In this document: piece after piece, positions 1-7,868 of the stretch
How the letters are laid out: each line of letters opens with the position of its first letter
How positions within the stretch are numbered: the first letter of the stretch is position 1
Notes under the pieces: generated by a model
What the model was told of the DNA's origin: nothing
Seen by the model: only the letters and a program-made list of their open reading frames with translations
Databases searched by the model: none
Program-made: the position numbers and the translations under genes
DNA from: Clostridium sp. CAG:914
GTDB lineage: Bacteria > Bacillota_I > Bacilli_A > RF39 > UBA660
DNA: 18,469 nucleotides
NCBI GenBank assembly: GCA_000437895.1
Contig: FR902149.1
Location: 14,669-33,137, forward strand
Direction of reading: 5' to 3'

Positions 1-974
1 TTAGGGAAAGAGAATGTAAAAATGTAAGATTTATTACTATGTGGCATAATACAACAAAAAAGACTTTTATACAGTGGATTAAGTATTTTTGGATTGTTAA
101 AAATGCTAAATATTTAATTTCAAGTAATAGAGTATTACATAGATTAAATAAAAAAACGGTGACTATTAATATTAATCATGGTACACCATTAAAAAGAGTA
201 AAAGACTTACAAATAGTACCTAAGGATATTGATATGGTTTTAGTGGGTTCAGATTATTGTATTGATATGATGAGTTATCAATTGAATTTAAAAAAAGAAC
301 AAATGATTTGCGTTGGTAATCCTCGAAATGATGTACTTTTTAGAGATACTAATACTGAAAAAAAACTAAAAGAATTTAGTAACTATGATAAAATAATTTT
401 ATGGTTACCAACATTTAGAAAAGTGGCAACTTCAAATAGATTGGATTCAACATTTGAATTTCCTTTAGGACTTCCAATTATTTATAGTACTGGTGAATTA
501 AATAGGTTAAATGAATATTTAAAGAAAAATAATGCTTTAATTTTGTTTAAACTTCATCCTGCACAAGATGTTTCGTTGTTAAAAACTAGTAATTTATCTA
601 ATATAATTATATTGACAGACTCTTATTTGGTTGAAAAAGATGTAGAATTATGTGAATTGTTTAAAATAACTAATGCTATGATTACAGATTATTCTGGTGT
701 TTATTATGATTATTTACTTACTGATAACATGATTGGTTTTACTGTAGATGATTTTGATACATATCAGAAAGAAAAAGGATTTGTTTTTGATAATCCTAAA
801 GATTATATGGCTGGAGAAAAAATAAATGATATTAAGGATTTGTATAAATTTATTGATGATGTTATAAATAATAATGATATATATAAAGAAAAAAGAAATG
901 AAATGAAGAATTTATTTAATAAATATGCTGATGATAAATCTTCAGAAAGGTTAGCAAAATATTTAAAATTATAA
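1..974 (+). CDS. CDP-glycerol glycerophosphotransferase family protein (5' end outside window)
   Basis: Teichoic-acid-type enzyme expected to transfer glycerol-3-phosphate from CDP-glycerol to a lipid-linked polymer at the inner membrane face. The frame is open from base 3 to the first ATG at 39 and already reads like family sequence, so the gene starts upstream and only about 323 C-terminal residues are visible. Counting from the ATG at 39, I see the family motifs NHGTPLKR (near 46), GNPRNDVL (near 93), LWLPTFR (near 121), FKLHP (near 170) and TDYSGVYYDYLL (near 216). The His residues of HGTP and LHP are the expected catalytic or phosphate-binding ones. This matches the C-terminal catalytic domain of TagB/TagF-like enzymes. 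Whether it is a primase, a polymerase or a decorating enzyme cannot be told from this part. The flippase gene follows after 13 bases. Confidence 0.9.
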   Translation, partial: RERECKNVRFITMWHNTTKKTFIQWIKYFWIVKNAKYLISSNRVLHRLNKKTVTININHGTPLKRVKDLQIVPKDIDMVLVGSDYCIDMMSYQLNLKKEQMICVGNPRNDVLFRDTNTEKKLKEFSNYDKIILWLPTFRKVATSNRLDSTFEFPLGLPIIYSTGELNRLNEYLKKNNALILFKLHPAQDVSLLKTSNLSNIIILTDSYLVEKDVELCELFKITNAMITDYSGVYYDYLLTDNMIGFTVDDFDTYQKEKGFVFDNPKDYMAGEKINDIKDLYKFIDDVINNNDIYKEKRNEMKNLFNKYADDKSSERLAKYLKL

Positions 975-987
975 ATTAGGTGATAAT

Positions 988-2511
988 ATGCGTACAAAAA
1001 ATACAATGAAAACTTTTGTTTATGGAATAATTTTTACATCAATAATTGCATTATTGGGACTTATAAAAACTAAAGTTTTACTTACATATTTGGGAAGTGA
1101 ATACGTTGGGGTTTATCAATTGTTTTCACAAATTTATGTTTATTTATCATTAGTAGATGGTGGAATAGGTGCAAGTATTGCTTATCAATTATATAAGCCT
1201 ATTCAAGAAAAAGATGAAGATAAGATTAACAAGATTATTGCAGGTGCTAGATATTATTTTAAGATAGTAGGGATAATTGTTATAGTTATTGGTATTTTTT
1301 TGTCTTTAGGAATAATGTTTTTTATAAAAGAAACAACAATATCTGCGTGGTATATTAAGATATGTTTTATCTTATTTGTAGTATCTAGTGCTTGTTCTTA
1401 TTTTACTTCTTCGCATGCAATTTTATATGAAGCGGAGCAGAAACTATATAAATCTAGTAATTTAAATCATCTTTTGTCAATATGTGAAAGTATTATTGCA
1501 ATTGTAATATCAATGCTTGGAGGAAAACTTCTTACAATTTTATCTGTTTTTTTACTTCTTAGTATTGTTAAGAATATTATATTATTTTTAAATTCTAAAA
1601 GAGATCATAAATATTTAAAAAAAGAAAAGGAAAAAGACTTAAGTTTTAAAAAAGATGCTAATAATTTAATAATAAATAAAATTAATACTTTAATATTTGA
1701 AAATATTGATATAATAATAGTATCTAAATATTTGGGGTTAACAAAAGTATTTATATATACTTGTTATAATCAAATAATTAGTATGATAACTCAGATGGTT
1801 CAAAGATTAAATTCGGCTTTACTTCCTAGTGTGGGTAATTTACTAGTTACTGATAATAAGAAAGCTAAAAATATATTTTATGAATTAAATTCTTTATTAT
1901 TTTTTATAGGGAGTTTACTTTTTGTTCCTCTTTTTTACATGCTTAGCCCTTTTATAGGTATTTTTTATGGCAAAGAATATACTGTTTCTAATGTTATTTG
2001 TTTGCTTTTTGTTGCTATATTATATATAAATATTTTAAAGATAGCTTTGGAATCTTATATAAAGGCTTCTGGGGAATTTAAAAGTGTAAGAAATTGTGCT
2101 ATTTATCAAAGTATAGTTAATTTAACACTATCACTAATTTTAGTAAAAAAATATGGTATTGGTGGTGTTTTAATTGCTACAATATTTGCTTTTATTACTG
2201 GTATTTTTGTTAGTTACCCAAAAATCATTAGTAGAAAAATTATTAATGATAAAACAATTAATTATTATAAAAAATGTTTAAAGTATATACTTGGTTTATT
2301 TATAAATATGTTTATTTGTTATTATTTTAATAAACTATTAATTAATAGTAATTTGATTATGTGGATTATAAATGGCATATTAATGTTTATTGTTAATTTT
2401 ATTATGACAACCATATATTATTATTTAACAAAAGAATTATTGTTCTTAGAAAGATTGAAAGTGTTACTAAAAGATATATTGTTAAGGAGGAAAAATGCAA
2501 AAGTTAAGTAA
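988..2511 (+). CDS. Wzx-type polysaccharide flippase (MOP/MATE superfamily)
   Basis: Integral membrane protein of 507 aa, the usual length for lipid-linked oligosaccharide flippases. It carries about 12-14 hydrophobic segments over its whole length. The N-terminus (TKVLLTYLGSEYVGVYQLF, about residues 27-45) has the typical first-helix pattern of Wzx proteins (LG.eyyGlw.lf), followed by a DGGIGASI segment. Expected role: moving undecaprenyl-diphosphate-linked repeat units or polymer across the membrane. The start is supported by AGGTGAT at 979-985, just upstream of the ATG. The 3' end overlaps the next gene by 17 bases, suggesting translational coupling. The neighbouring polymerase-like gene supports a Wzx/Wzy pair. 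Substrate unknown. Confidence 0.85.
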   Translation: MRTKNTMKTFVYGIIFTSIIALLGLIKTKVLLTYLGSEYVGVYQLFSQIYVYLSLVDGGIGASIAYQLYKPIQEKDEDKINKIIAGARYYFKIVGIIVIVIGIFLSLGIMFFIKETTISAWYIKICFILFVVSSACSYFTSSHAILYEAEQKLYKSSNLNHLLSICESIIAIVISMLGGKLLTILSVFLLLSIVKNIILFLNSKRDHKYLKKEKEKDLSFKKDANNLIINKINTLIFENIDIIIVSKYLGLTKVFIYTCYNQIISMITQMVQRLNSALLPSVGNLLVTDNKKAKNIFYELNSLLFFIGSLLFVPLFYMLSPFIGIFYGKEYTVSNVICLLFVAILYINILKIALESYIKASGEFKSVRNCAIYQSIVNLTLSLILVKKYGIGGVLIATIFAFITGIFVSYPKIISRKIINDKTINYYKKCLKYILGLFINMFICYYFNKLLINSNLIMWIINGILMFIVNFIMTTIYYYLTKELLFLERLKVLLKDILLRRKNAKVK

Positions 2512-3766
2512 AGAAAAAATATTTTATATATGGTTGCTATTACAACCAATAATTGATTTAATAGTGTCATTAACTATAAGAAATAGTGATAGTAGTATAA
2601 CAATAGGTATAATTTTAAGGGGACTATTTTTATTGACATTATTATTGGTTACTATCTTTAGTAAAAAAATAAAAAATAAAAAAAATATATATGCTTATTT
2701 TATAGTGTTGTTTGTCTATTTTATACTGTATATGTTAATAAGAATAAATGAAAATTCATTTAGTTTTGGTCTTATAGTTAGTGAAGTAAAATATATATTT
2801 AAATACTTTTATTATCCAATTGTACTTTTAACTATGTATCAGTTAAAAGACTATTTTGAGTTAGATAACGATAAGTTAAAGAAAATATTGGTAATAAATC
2901 TTTTTATAATAACTTTTTCAATAATATTATCGTATTTAACTAATAGTGCTTATAGTTCTTATGGAAATGGTAATTCAGGAATAGTTGGATGGTTTTATTC
3001 TGCTAATGAAATTGGTGCAATATTAGTTATATTATATCCATATACATTTTTAATAAAAAACAATAAGCAAGTTATTTTTAATACTATTGTAATGTTACTT
3101 ACAATAATTTCTTCAATTTATATGGGAACAAAAACTACTTATTTTGGTATTATTCTTTCTTTAGTATTTTATATTATATATATATTATTATTTAAAATAA
3201 AAGATAGTGTTAAAGCAAAATATAAAGTATCATATATAACACTTTCAGTAATACTATTAGTTACATTAAGTTTTATTTCACCAATGTTTAAAAATATTGA
3301 AAATACTACTAATGAATATAAAGATAATGATAATGTAATAGTAGATAATGTAATATTTAGTAGTAGATTAAATTTTTTGAAGATTGATAGTAAAATTTAT
3401 AAAGAATCTAATATAGCAGATAAATTTTTTGGAATAGGATTAACTGGAGATGATAAAGTAGATTATCCATTTGAAAAGAGAAGTGAATTAGATTTTTGTG
3501 ATTTGTTCTTAAGGTATGGAATACTTGGTTTTATTCTGTATATGTTACCTATAGTTATATTACTAATTAAAATGATAAAAATCTGTTTTATTGAAAAATT
3601 GAAAAACATTGATAATATATTACCTTTGTATTCTATATTTATAGGTAGTGTAATATCTGCTTTTGCTGGTCATGTTATAAGTTCTCCAGCTGTATCGATT
3701 TATTTAGTAATGTCTAGTTTTATAATTTTAAATATAGGAGAAAAAACTAATGAAAAAGAAGGTTAG
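2495..3766 (+). CDS. O-antigen polymerase/ligase-like membrane protein (Wzy-type)
   Basis: Polytopic membrane protein of 423 aa with about ten hydrophobic segments. It has a large hydrophilic loop at about residues 255-325 that contains SSRLNFL and a FFGIGLTGD segment, followed by DLFLRYGILGFILYMLP, a layout typical of the Wzy/WaaL superfamily. Such proteins join lipid-linked glycan units on the outer membrane face. The family is very divergent, so the assignment rests on topology, the GxG-type loop motif and position directly after a flippase. The start is set by the strong AAGGAGG at 2484-2490. The gene overlaps both neighbours by 17 bases. The alternative is a ligase attaching finished polymer to the wall. 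Confidence 0.75.
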   Translation: MQKLSKEKIFYIWLLLQPIIDLIVSLTIRNSDSSITIGIILRGLFLLTLLLVTIFSKKIKNKKNIYAYFIVLFVYFILYMLIRINENSFSFGLIVSEVKYIFKYFYYPIVLLTMYQLKDYFELDNDKLKKILVINLFIITFSIILSYLTNSAYSSYGNGNSGIVGWFYSANEIGAILVILYPYTFLIKNNKQVIFNTIVMLLTIISSIYMGTKTTYFGIILSLVFYIIYILLFKIKDSVKAKYKVSYITLSVILLVTLSFISPMFKNIENTTNEYKDNDNVIVDNVIFSSRLNFLKIDSKIYKESNIADKFFGIGLTGDDKVDYPFEKRSELDFCDLFLRYGILGFILYMLPIVILLIKMIKICFIEKLKNIDNILPLYSIFIGSVISAFAGHVISSPAVSIYLVMSSFIILNIGEKTNEKEG

Positions 3767-4541
3767 AATTGTTATAATTGTTTTGCTTTGTTTATTATTG
3801 TTAGTGTTCATTGGACTTTTTGTAGTATATAATGATAAGGCAGTGGCAATATTAGGTTATCATAATATATATAATAGTGATGATGAGCAAATTAAATATA
3901 ATCAGTTTATAATTGATGTTAAAAAATTTGAAGAACAGATGAAATATTTAAATGAAAATAATTATAAAACATTAACTTTAGATGAGTTTTATTGCTTTAA
4001 AAAAGGTAAATGTGACTATGGAAGAAAAGCGGTTATGATTACTTTTGATGATGGATATTATTATAATTATAAATATGCTTTTGAAATATTAAAAAAATAT
4101 GGTTTAAATGCTGTTGTATTTTTTGTAGGAACATATGCTAGTTCAAGTGATAATAACATAAATAATGATATTAATAGTTTTATGTCTTTAGATACGATTG
4201 AATTATCAAAAAAAGAGTATCCTAATATAGAATTTGCTTCACATTCGTATAACATGCATGGAAAAAATAATTTTTCAAATTTAACAAAGGAAGAAATTAA
4301 AGATGATATAAAAAAGTTTAATAGTATTTATAAAACTTCTTATATTGCTTATCCTGGTGGTAATTATAACGATAAATTTATAGAAGCTTTAAAAGAATCC
4401 AATTATAAGGTGGCATTTGGTTTTGGACCTAGACATAGAAAGGCAAGAAGAAATGACGATGATTTTAATATACCAAGATTAAATATTTCTTCAGATATGT
4501 CATTAACTAAATTTAAATTAATAATTAATTTACCGAGGTAA
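3750..4541 (+). CDS. Membrane-anchored polysaccharide deacetylase (CE4, IcaB/PgaB-like motif set)
   Basis: Predicted metal-dependent deacetylase of N-acetylated surface glycans, 263 aa. A single N-terminal hydrophobic helix (about 6-27) serves as uncleaved signal anchor, placing the catalytic domain outside. CE4 motifs: TFDDGYY at 98-104 (Asp100 presumed base, Asp101 metal ligand), HSYNMH at 165-170 (metal His pair with HSxxxH spacing as in IcaB/PgaB rather than HTxxH of many peptidoglycan deacetylases), YPGG at 201-204, and IPRLNI near the C-terminus. Cys82 and Cys88 flank a basic turn before the catalytic domain and could form a disulfide. SD is TAGGAGA at 3734-3740. The substrate is probably the polymer made by this operon; peptidoglycan cannot be excluded. 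Confidence 0.88.
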   Translation: MKKKVRIVIIVLLCLLLLVFIGLFVVYNDKAVAILGYHNIYNSDDEQIKYNQFIIDVKKFEEQMKYLNENNYKTLTLDEFYCFKKGKCDYGRKAVMITFDDGYYYNYKYAFEILKKYGLNAVVFFVGTYASSSDNNINNDINSFMSLDTIELSKKEYPNIEFASHSYNMHGKNNFSNLTKEEIKDDIKKFNSIYKTSYIAYPGGNYNDKFIEALKESNYKVAFGFGPRHRKARRNDDDFNIPRLNISSDMSLTKFKLIINLPR

Positions 4542-4545
4542 ATAT

Positions 4546-5694
4546 ATGAAAAAAAAATTAAAAGAAAATGAAATTACAATTTTAGCTTTACATTTAGGCT
4601 ATGGTGGAGTAGAAAAATATATTTCTTCACTATGTAAAATGTTAGAAAAACATTATAAAATAAATATAATTTCTACATACAAATTATCAGATAAACCTGC
4701 CTTTAATTTTAGTGATAATATTAATATTAGTTATTTGATTAATGATAAACCAAATAAGGAAGAGTTTAAACTTGCTATAAAAAATAAAAGTATTAAAGAT
4801 ATTTTTAAAGAGGGTTTAAAAAGTATAAAAATTCTCTATTTGAGAAGAATAAAAAATATAAAAATAATAAAAAATATAAATAGCAAATATATTATTACAA
4901 CTAGATATTTTCATAATAGTTTAGTTAGTAGGTATGCAAACTCTGACATTATTAAAATTGCTACTGAGCATAATTATCATAATAATGATAATAAATATAT
5001 AAAGAAATTAATAAAATCACTAAATAATTATGATTATTTAGTTACAGTTTCTAATACTTTAAAAGAATTTTATGAAAATAAAATTGGTAAAACTAAATGT
5101 ATATATATTCCTAATGTAATAGATAATTTACCTAGTAAAAGTACTGATTTAAAAGAAAATAATATAATTAATATAGGTAGATTAGAATATGAAAAGGGAC
5201 ATAGTGATTTAATTGATATAGTTTATGAGGTTAAAAAAGAAATAAAGGATATAAAGTTATATTTAATTGGAGATGGATCTAAAAAAGAAGAATTAGAAAA
5301 TAAAATACAAGATTTATCTTTAGAAGAAAATGTAATATTAACTGGTTATTTATCTCAAAAAGAAATGGAAAAATATTTAATTAAATCCAAACTGTTTGTA
5401 ATGACTTCGTATACAGAATCTTTTGGATTAGTTTTAATTGAAGCAATGAGTTATAAGATTCCTTGTATATCTTATGATAGTGCTGATGGTGCTAAAGAAT
5501 TACTTAAGGATAATAACGGAATACTTGTAAAAAATAGAAATAAAGATGATATGGTAAGAAAAATAATTGCTTTATTAAAAGATGATAATAAATTAAAAGA
5601 ATTATCTTTAAAAGGATACTCTAGTTGTCAGAGATATTTGCTTAATAATGTAGCTAATGATTGGTTGAATTTGTTAAATGGTGATAAAAAATGA
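4546..5694 (+). CDS. Glycosyltransferase family 4 (GT-B fold)
   Basis: Cytoplasmic retaining glycosyltransferase of 382 aa with two Rossmann domains. The N-terminal domain starts with LHLGYGGVEKYISSL (about 15-29), the glycine-rich acceptor-side loop seen in GT4 enzymes. The C-terminal domain has NIGRLEYEKG (209-218, including the conserved Arg and Lys that contact donor phosphates), a LIGDG strand (240-244), and the E-x7-E motif in ESFGLVLIE (291-299), which binds the nucleotide-sugar ribose. Expected role: adding one sugar to the lipid-linked repeat unit or teichoic-acid linkage; donor and acceptor unknown. It starts 4 bases after the deacetylase gene with a weak CCGAGG SD, and its TGA stop overlaps the next ATG (ATGA). 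Confidence 0.9.
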   Translation: MKKKLKENEITILALHLGYGGVEKYISSLCKMLEKHYKINIISTYKLSDKPAFNFSDNINISYLINDKPNKEEFKLAIKNKSIKDIFKEGLKSIKILYLRRIKNIKIIKNINSKYIITTRYFHNSLVSRYANSDIIKIATEHNYHNNDNKYIKKLIKSLNNYDYLVTVSNTLKEFYENKIGKTKCIYIPNVIDNLPSKSTDLKENNIINIGRLEYEKGHSDLIDIVYEVKKEIKDIKLYLIGDGSKKEELENKIQDLSLEENVILTGYLSQKEMEKYLIKSKLFVMTSYTESFGLVLIEAMSYKIPCISYDSADGAKELLKDNNGILVKNRNKDDMVRKIIALLKDDNKLKELSLKGYSSCQRYLLNNVANDWLNLLNGDKK

Positions 5695-7040
5695 GAAATG
5701 TAAAATTACATAATAATGGTAGAGAAAAAAGTAGGAATGTAAAATTACATAGTAATGGTAGAAAAAAAAGTAGGAAATATAAAAAAACTAGAAGTACATC
5801 TTGGTTAATTATTTTGATTTTTATATTTGTTTTATTGATTTTATTAATTGGATTATTAAAATATTTTTTGGTTAAAGAAGAAAAAGAACTTGTAGAAAAA
5901 ATTTCTAGTCATTATAATGAGTTTGTGCATACTAAAGAAGAAGTAAATATTTATAATAAAGATGAACAAATTATTGGAAAATTATATAATTCTTCAATAT
6001 CATTAGAGGATATTTCTATTGATAAAAATACTAAATATTTTAAAATTAAAGATTTTGAAGATACTTATATTAAATATGATGATGTTGAAGTAATAGATAG
6101 TTTACCTATAATTGATACTAGGTATAAGAAGTATATTGTATTTAATCAAAATGTTGTTACTAATGATAAGACTACATTTTATGATAATGCTGATAATAAA
6201 GTTTATGAATTTTATAAATCTTTTGATTTACCTATAATTATAAAAGAAAATGATAAATATGGGGTAGAATTTAATAATAGATTATTATATATAAAAAAAT
6301 ATGATGTAGATGAAATTAAAGATAATTATAATACTGATCTTAATAATTCTTCAGGAGTAGGGGTTTTAAATTATCATGCCTTTTATGATGAAACTAATCC
6401 TGATGAGGTAGCAAAATGTACTACTGTAATTTGTCATTCTAAAGCTCAATTCAAAACACATTTAGATTATTTTAAAAATAATAATATTTTAACACTTACT
6501 ATGAAAGAAATGGAAATGTATATAGATGGAAAATTACAGTTGCCAAAAAGTGTATTGATTACTATTGATGATGGACCAAAAACTGAACATGCAGTAGATA
6601 TGTTAACAGAATATAAAATGAATGCAACAATTTTTTTGGTAACATCTTGGGTTGATGAATCAATATATTATAAAACAGATTATATTGAATTTCATTCTCA
6701 TTCACACGATTTACATGATGTAGGGGTATGTCCAGGTGGTCAAGGTGGTGCAATTAAGTGTTTAGATAGGAATACTTTACTTGATGATTTGCGACAAAGT
6801 CGCGAAGACTTAAATGGAAGTACTGTATTTTGTTATCCATTTTATGAATTTAATAACTATTCAATAAGCGTTTTAAAAGAAGCTGGATTTACTATGGCTT
6901 TTATGGGACAAGTTCCTACATATTATGGATATAAATTGGCAGAAGTTGGATGTGATAAGTTTAGAATTCCAAGATTTGTTATCGTGAATTACACAACTAT
7001 TGAAGATATTGATAATTATTTTAATGAAATTAAGAACTAA
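5691..7040 (+). CDS. Large membrane-anchored polysaccharide deacetylase (CE4) with N-terminal extracytoplasmic domain
   Basis: Second deacetylase of the operon, 449 aa. Order of parts: a basic cytoplasmic tail (1-36) built from a 13-residue tandem repeat; one transmembrane helix (37-60); a beta-rich region (about 75-215), possibly two SH3-like units but not recognised with certainty; then a CE4 domain (about 222-449). Catalytic motifs: TIDDG 291-295, HSHDLH 337-342 (HSxxxH spacing as in the first deacetylase), YPFYEF 382-387, and FRIPRF near the end. A glycine-rich insert CPGGQGGAIKC (347-357) sits right after the metal His pair and is unusual. Cys243/Cys248 form another close pair. The SD is poor, so translation is probably coupled to the preceding gene through the ATGA overlap. 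Last gene before the terminator. Confidence 0.88.
   Translation: MRNVKLHNNGREKSRNVKLHSNGRKKSRKYKKTRSTSWLIILIFIFVLLILLIGLLKYFLVKEEKELVEKISSHYNEFVHTKEEVNIYNKDEQIIGKLYNSSISLEDISIDKNTKYFKIKDFEDTYIKYDDVEVIDSLPIIDTRYKKYIVFNQNVVTNDKTTFYDNADNKVYEFYKSFDLPIIIKENDKYGVEFNNRLLYIKKYDVDEIKDNYNTDLNNSSGVGVLNYHAFYDETNPDEVAKCTTVICHSKAQFKTHLDYFKNNNILTLTMKEMEMYIDGKLQLPKSVLITIDDGPKTEHAVDMLTEYKMNATIFLVTSWVDESIYYKTDYIEFHSHSHDLHDVGVCPGGQGGAIKCLDRNTLLDDLRQSREDLNGSTVFCYPFYEFNNYSISVLKEAGFTMAFMGQVPTYYGYKLAEVGCDKFRIPRFVIVNYTTIEDIDNYFNEIKN
5694..5771 (+). repeat. 39-bp tandem duplication inside the deacetylase gene
   Basis: Two adjacent 39-base units (5694-5732 and 5733-5771) differ at only a few bases and encode RNVKLHNNGREKS and RNVKLHSNGRKKS. 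They form the positively charged cytoplasmic tail in front of the transmembrane helix. The near-identity at DNA level suggests a fairly recent in-frame duplication. The copy number could vary between strains. Confidence 0.9.
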
Positions 7041-7053
7041 AGGTTCTTTTTTT
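7032..7053 (+). terminator. Rho-independent terminator of the polymer operon
   Basis: AAGAAC (7032-7037) pairs with GTTCTT (7043-7048) around a 5-base loop, followed by a T-run to 7053. The stop codon of the deacetylase lies in the loop region. The stem is short (6 bp), but its place before a new promoter supports it. Confidence 0.75.
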
Positions 7054-7092
7054 ATTTATTTTAAACAAAATGTAGATTTTTGTTTTTAAATT

Positions 7093-7101
7093 TGATACAA
7101 T
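7093..7101 (+). promoter_or_regulatory. Extended -10 promoter for the tagA operon
   Basis: TGATACAAT is a TGn extended -10 with one mismatch to TATAAT. The -35 at the right distance (7073-7078, TAGATT) is poor, as is common with extended -10 promoters. Predicted transcript start is near 7108, downstream of the previous terminator and upstream of tagA. Confidence 0.6.
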
Positions 7102-7130
7102 GAAAATGTGAAAAATATATAGATATTTAT

Positions 7131-7137
7131 GGAAGGA
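7131..7137 (+). promoter_or_regulatory. Ribosome binding site that sets the tagA start
   Basis: GGAAGGA lies inside the longest reading frame, after the ATG at 7129, so that ATG is unlikely to be used. It serves the ATG at 7150 with a 12-base spacing, somewhat long. The ATG at 7138 is too close. Confidence 0.55.
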
Positions 7138-7149
7138 ATGAATTTTAAA

Positions 7150-7860
7150 ATGAAAAAATTGTTTGATAAGTTATATAACAAGAGTGCTCTTAGTTTTTAT
7201 AGTATATTAGAAAGTAACTTAGAAAAAGAAAAAAAGATGTTTATTGTTACTGCTAATCCAGAAACTTTTATGAAATCAGAAAGTGATTGTGAATTAAATA
7301 AACTTCTTCATGATAAAGAAACGATTTTAGTTCCTGATGGTATTGGAATAGTTAAAGCATCAAGAAGTATTGGTTATCCGATTGAAGAAAGAATTACAGG
7401 TATTGATATTGCTAATAAGTTAATAGAATATGGTAATAATTTAAAAAAAAGTATATATTTATTTGGAGCTACTGAGGAAGTAATTACTTCAATGAAAGAA
7501 GTTTTAAATAAAAATTATCCTAAATTAAAAATAGTTGGTGCTACTAATGGATATGTAGTTGATAAAGATGGAGTATTTAAAGAAATATCAAAATTAAAAC
7601 CAGACATTGTTTTGGTAGCTTTAGGCATTCCTCTTCAAGAAAAACTTATATATAAGCATTTAGGTAAATTTGATAAAGGAATTTTTGTTGGTGTTGGTGG
7701 TTCATTTGATGTTATTAGTGGACATAAAAAAAGAGCTCCTAAAATATTTATTAAACTAAATCTAGAATGGTTATATCGTATATTAAAAGAACCAAAGAGA
7801 ATAAAAAGATTCTATGATAGTAATATCAAATTTATGTTTAAAGTAAGAAAATACAGGTAG
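7150..7860 (+). CDS. tagA: N-acetylmannosaminyltransferase, TagA/WecG family (GT26)
   Basis: Predicted to transfer ManNAc from UDP-ManNAc to undecaprenyl-diphospho-GlcNAc, the second step of the wall teichoic acid linkage unit, at the cytoplasmic membrane face. The protein is 236 aa, normal for the family. Visible signatures: TANPETF (34-40), VPDGIGIV (61-68, Asp63 the expected catalytic base), EERITGID (79-86, with the conserved Arg and TG), YLFGAT, GATNGYV, PDIVLVALGIPLQEK, and GVGGSFDVISG followed by RAPKIF and a basic C-terminal LEWLYRILKEPKR segment used for membrane association. The start at 7150 is chosen because the only SD lies just before it; 7129 is the longer alternative. The UDP-ManNAc-making epimerase is encoded at the end of the same operon, which fits. 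Confidence 0.92.
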   Translation: MKKLFDKLYNKSALSFYSILESNLEKEKKMFIVTANPETFMKSESDCELNKLLHDKETILVPDGIGIVKASRSIGYPIEERITGIDIANKLIEYGNNLKKSIYLFGATEEVITSMKEVLNKNYPKLKIVGATNGYVVDKDGVFKEISKLKPDIVLVALGIPLQEKLIYKHLGKFDKGIFVGVGGSFDVISGHKKRAPKIFIKLNLEWLYRILKEPKRIKRFYDSNIKFMFKVRKYR

Positions 7861-7868
7861 GATAATTT

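Noticed and set aside
39..41. ATG at 39 as the true start of the first gene
   Set aside because: The frame is open to the window edge, the upstream residues continue the family pattern, and no SD precedes the ATG. The family is also longer.
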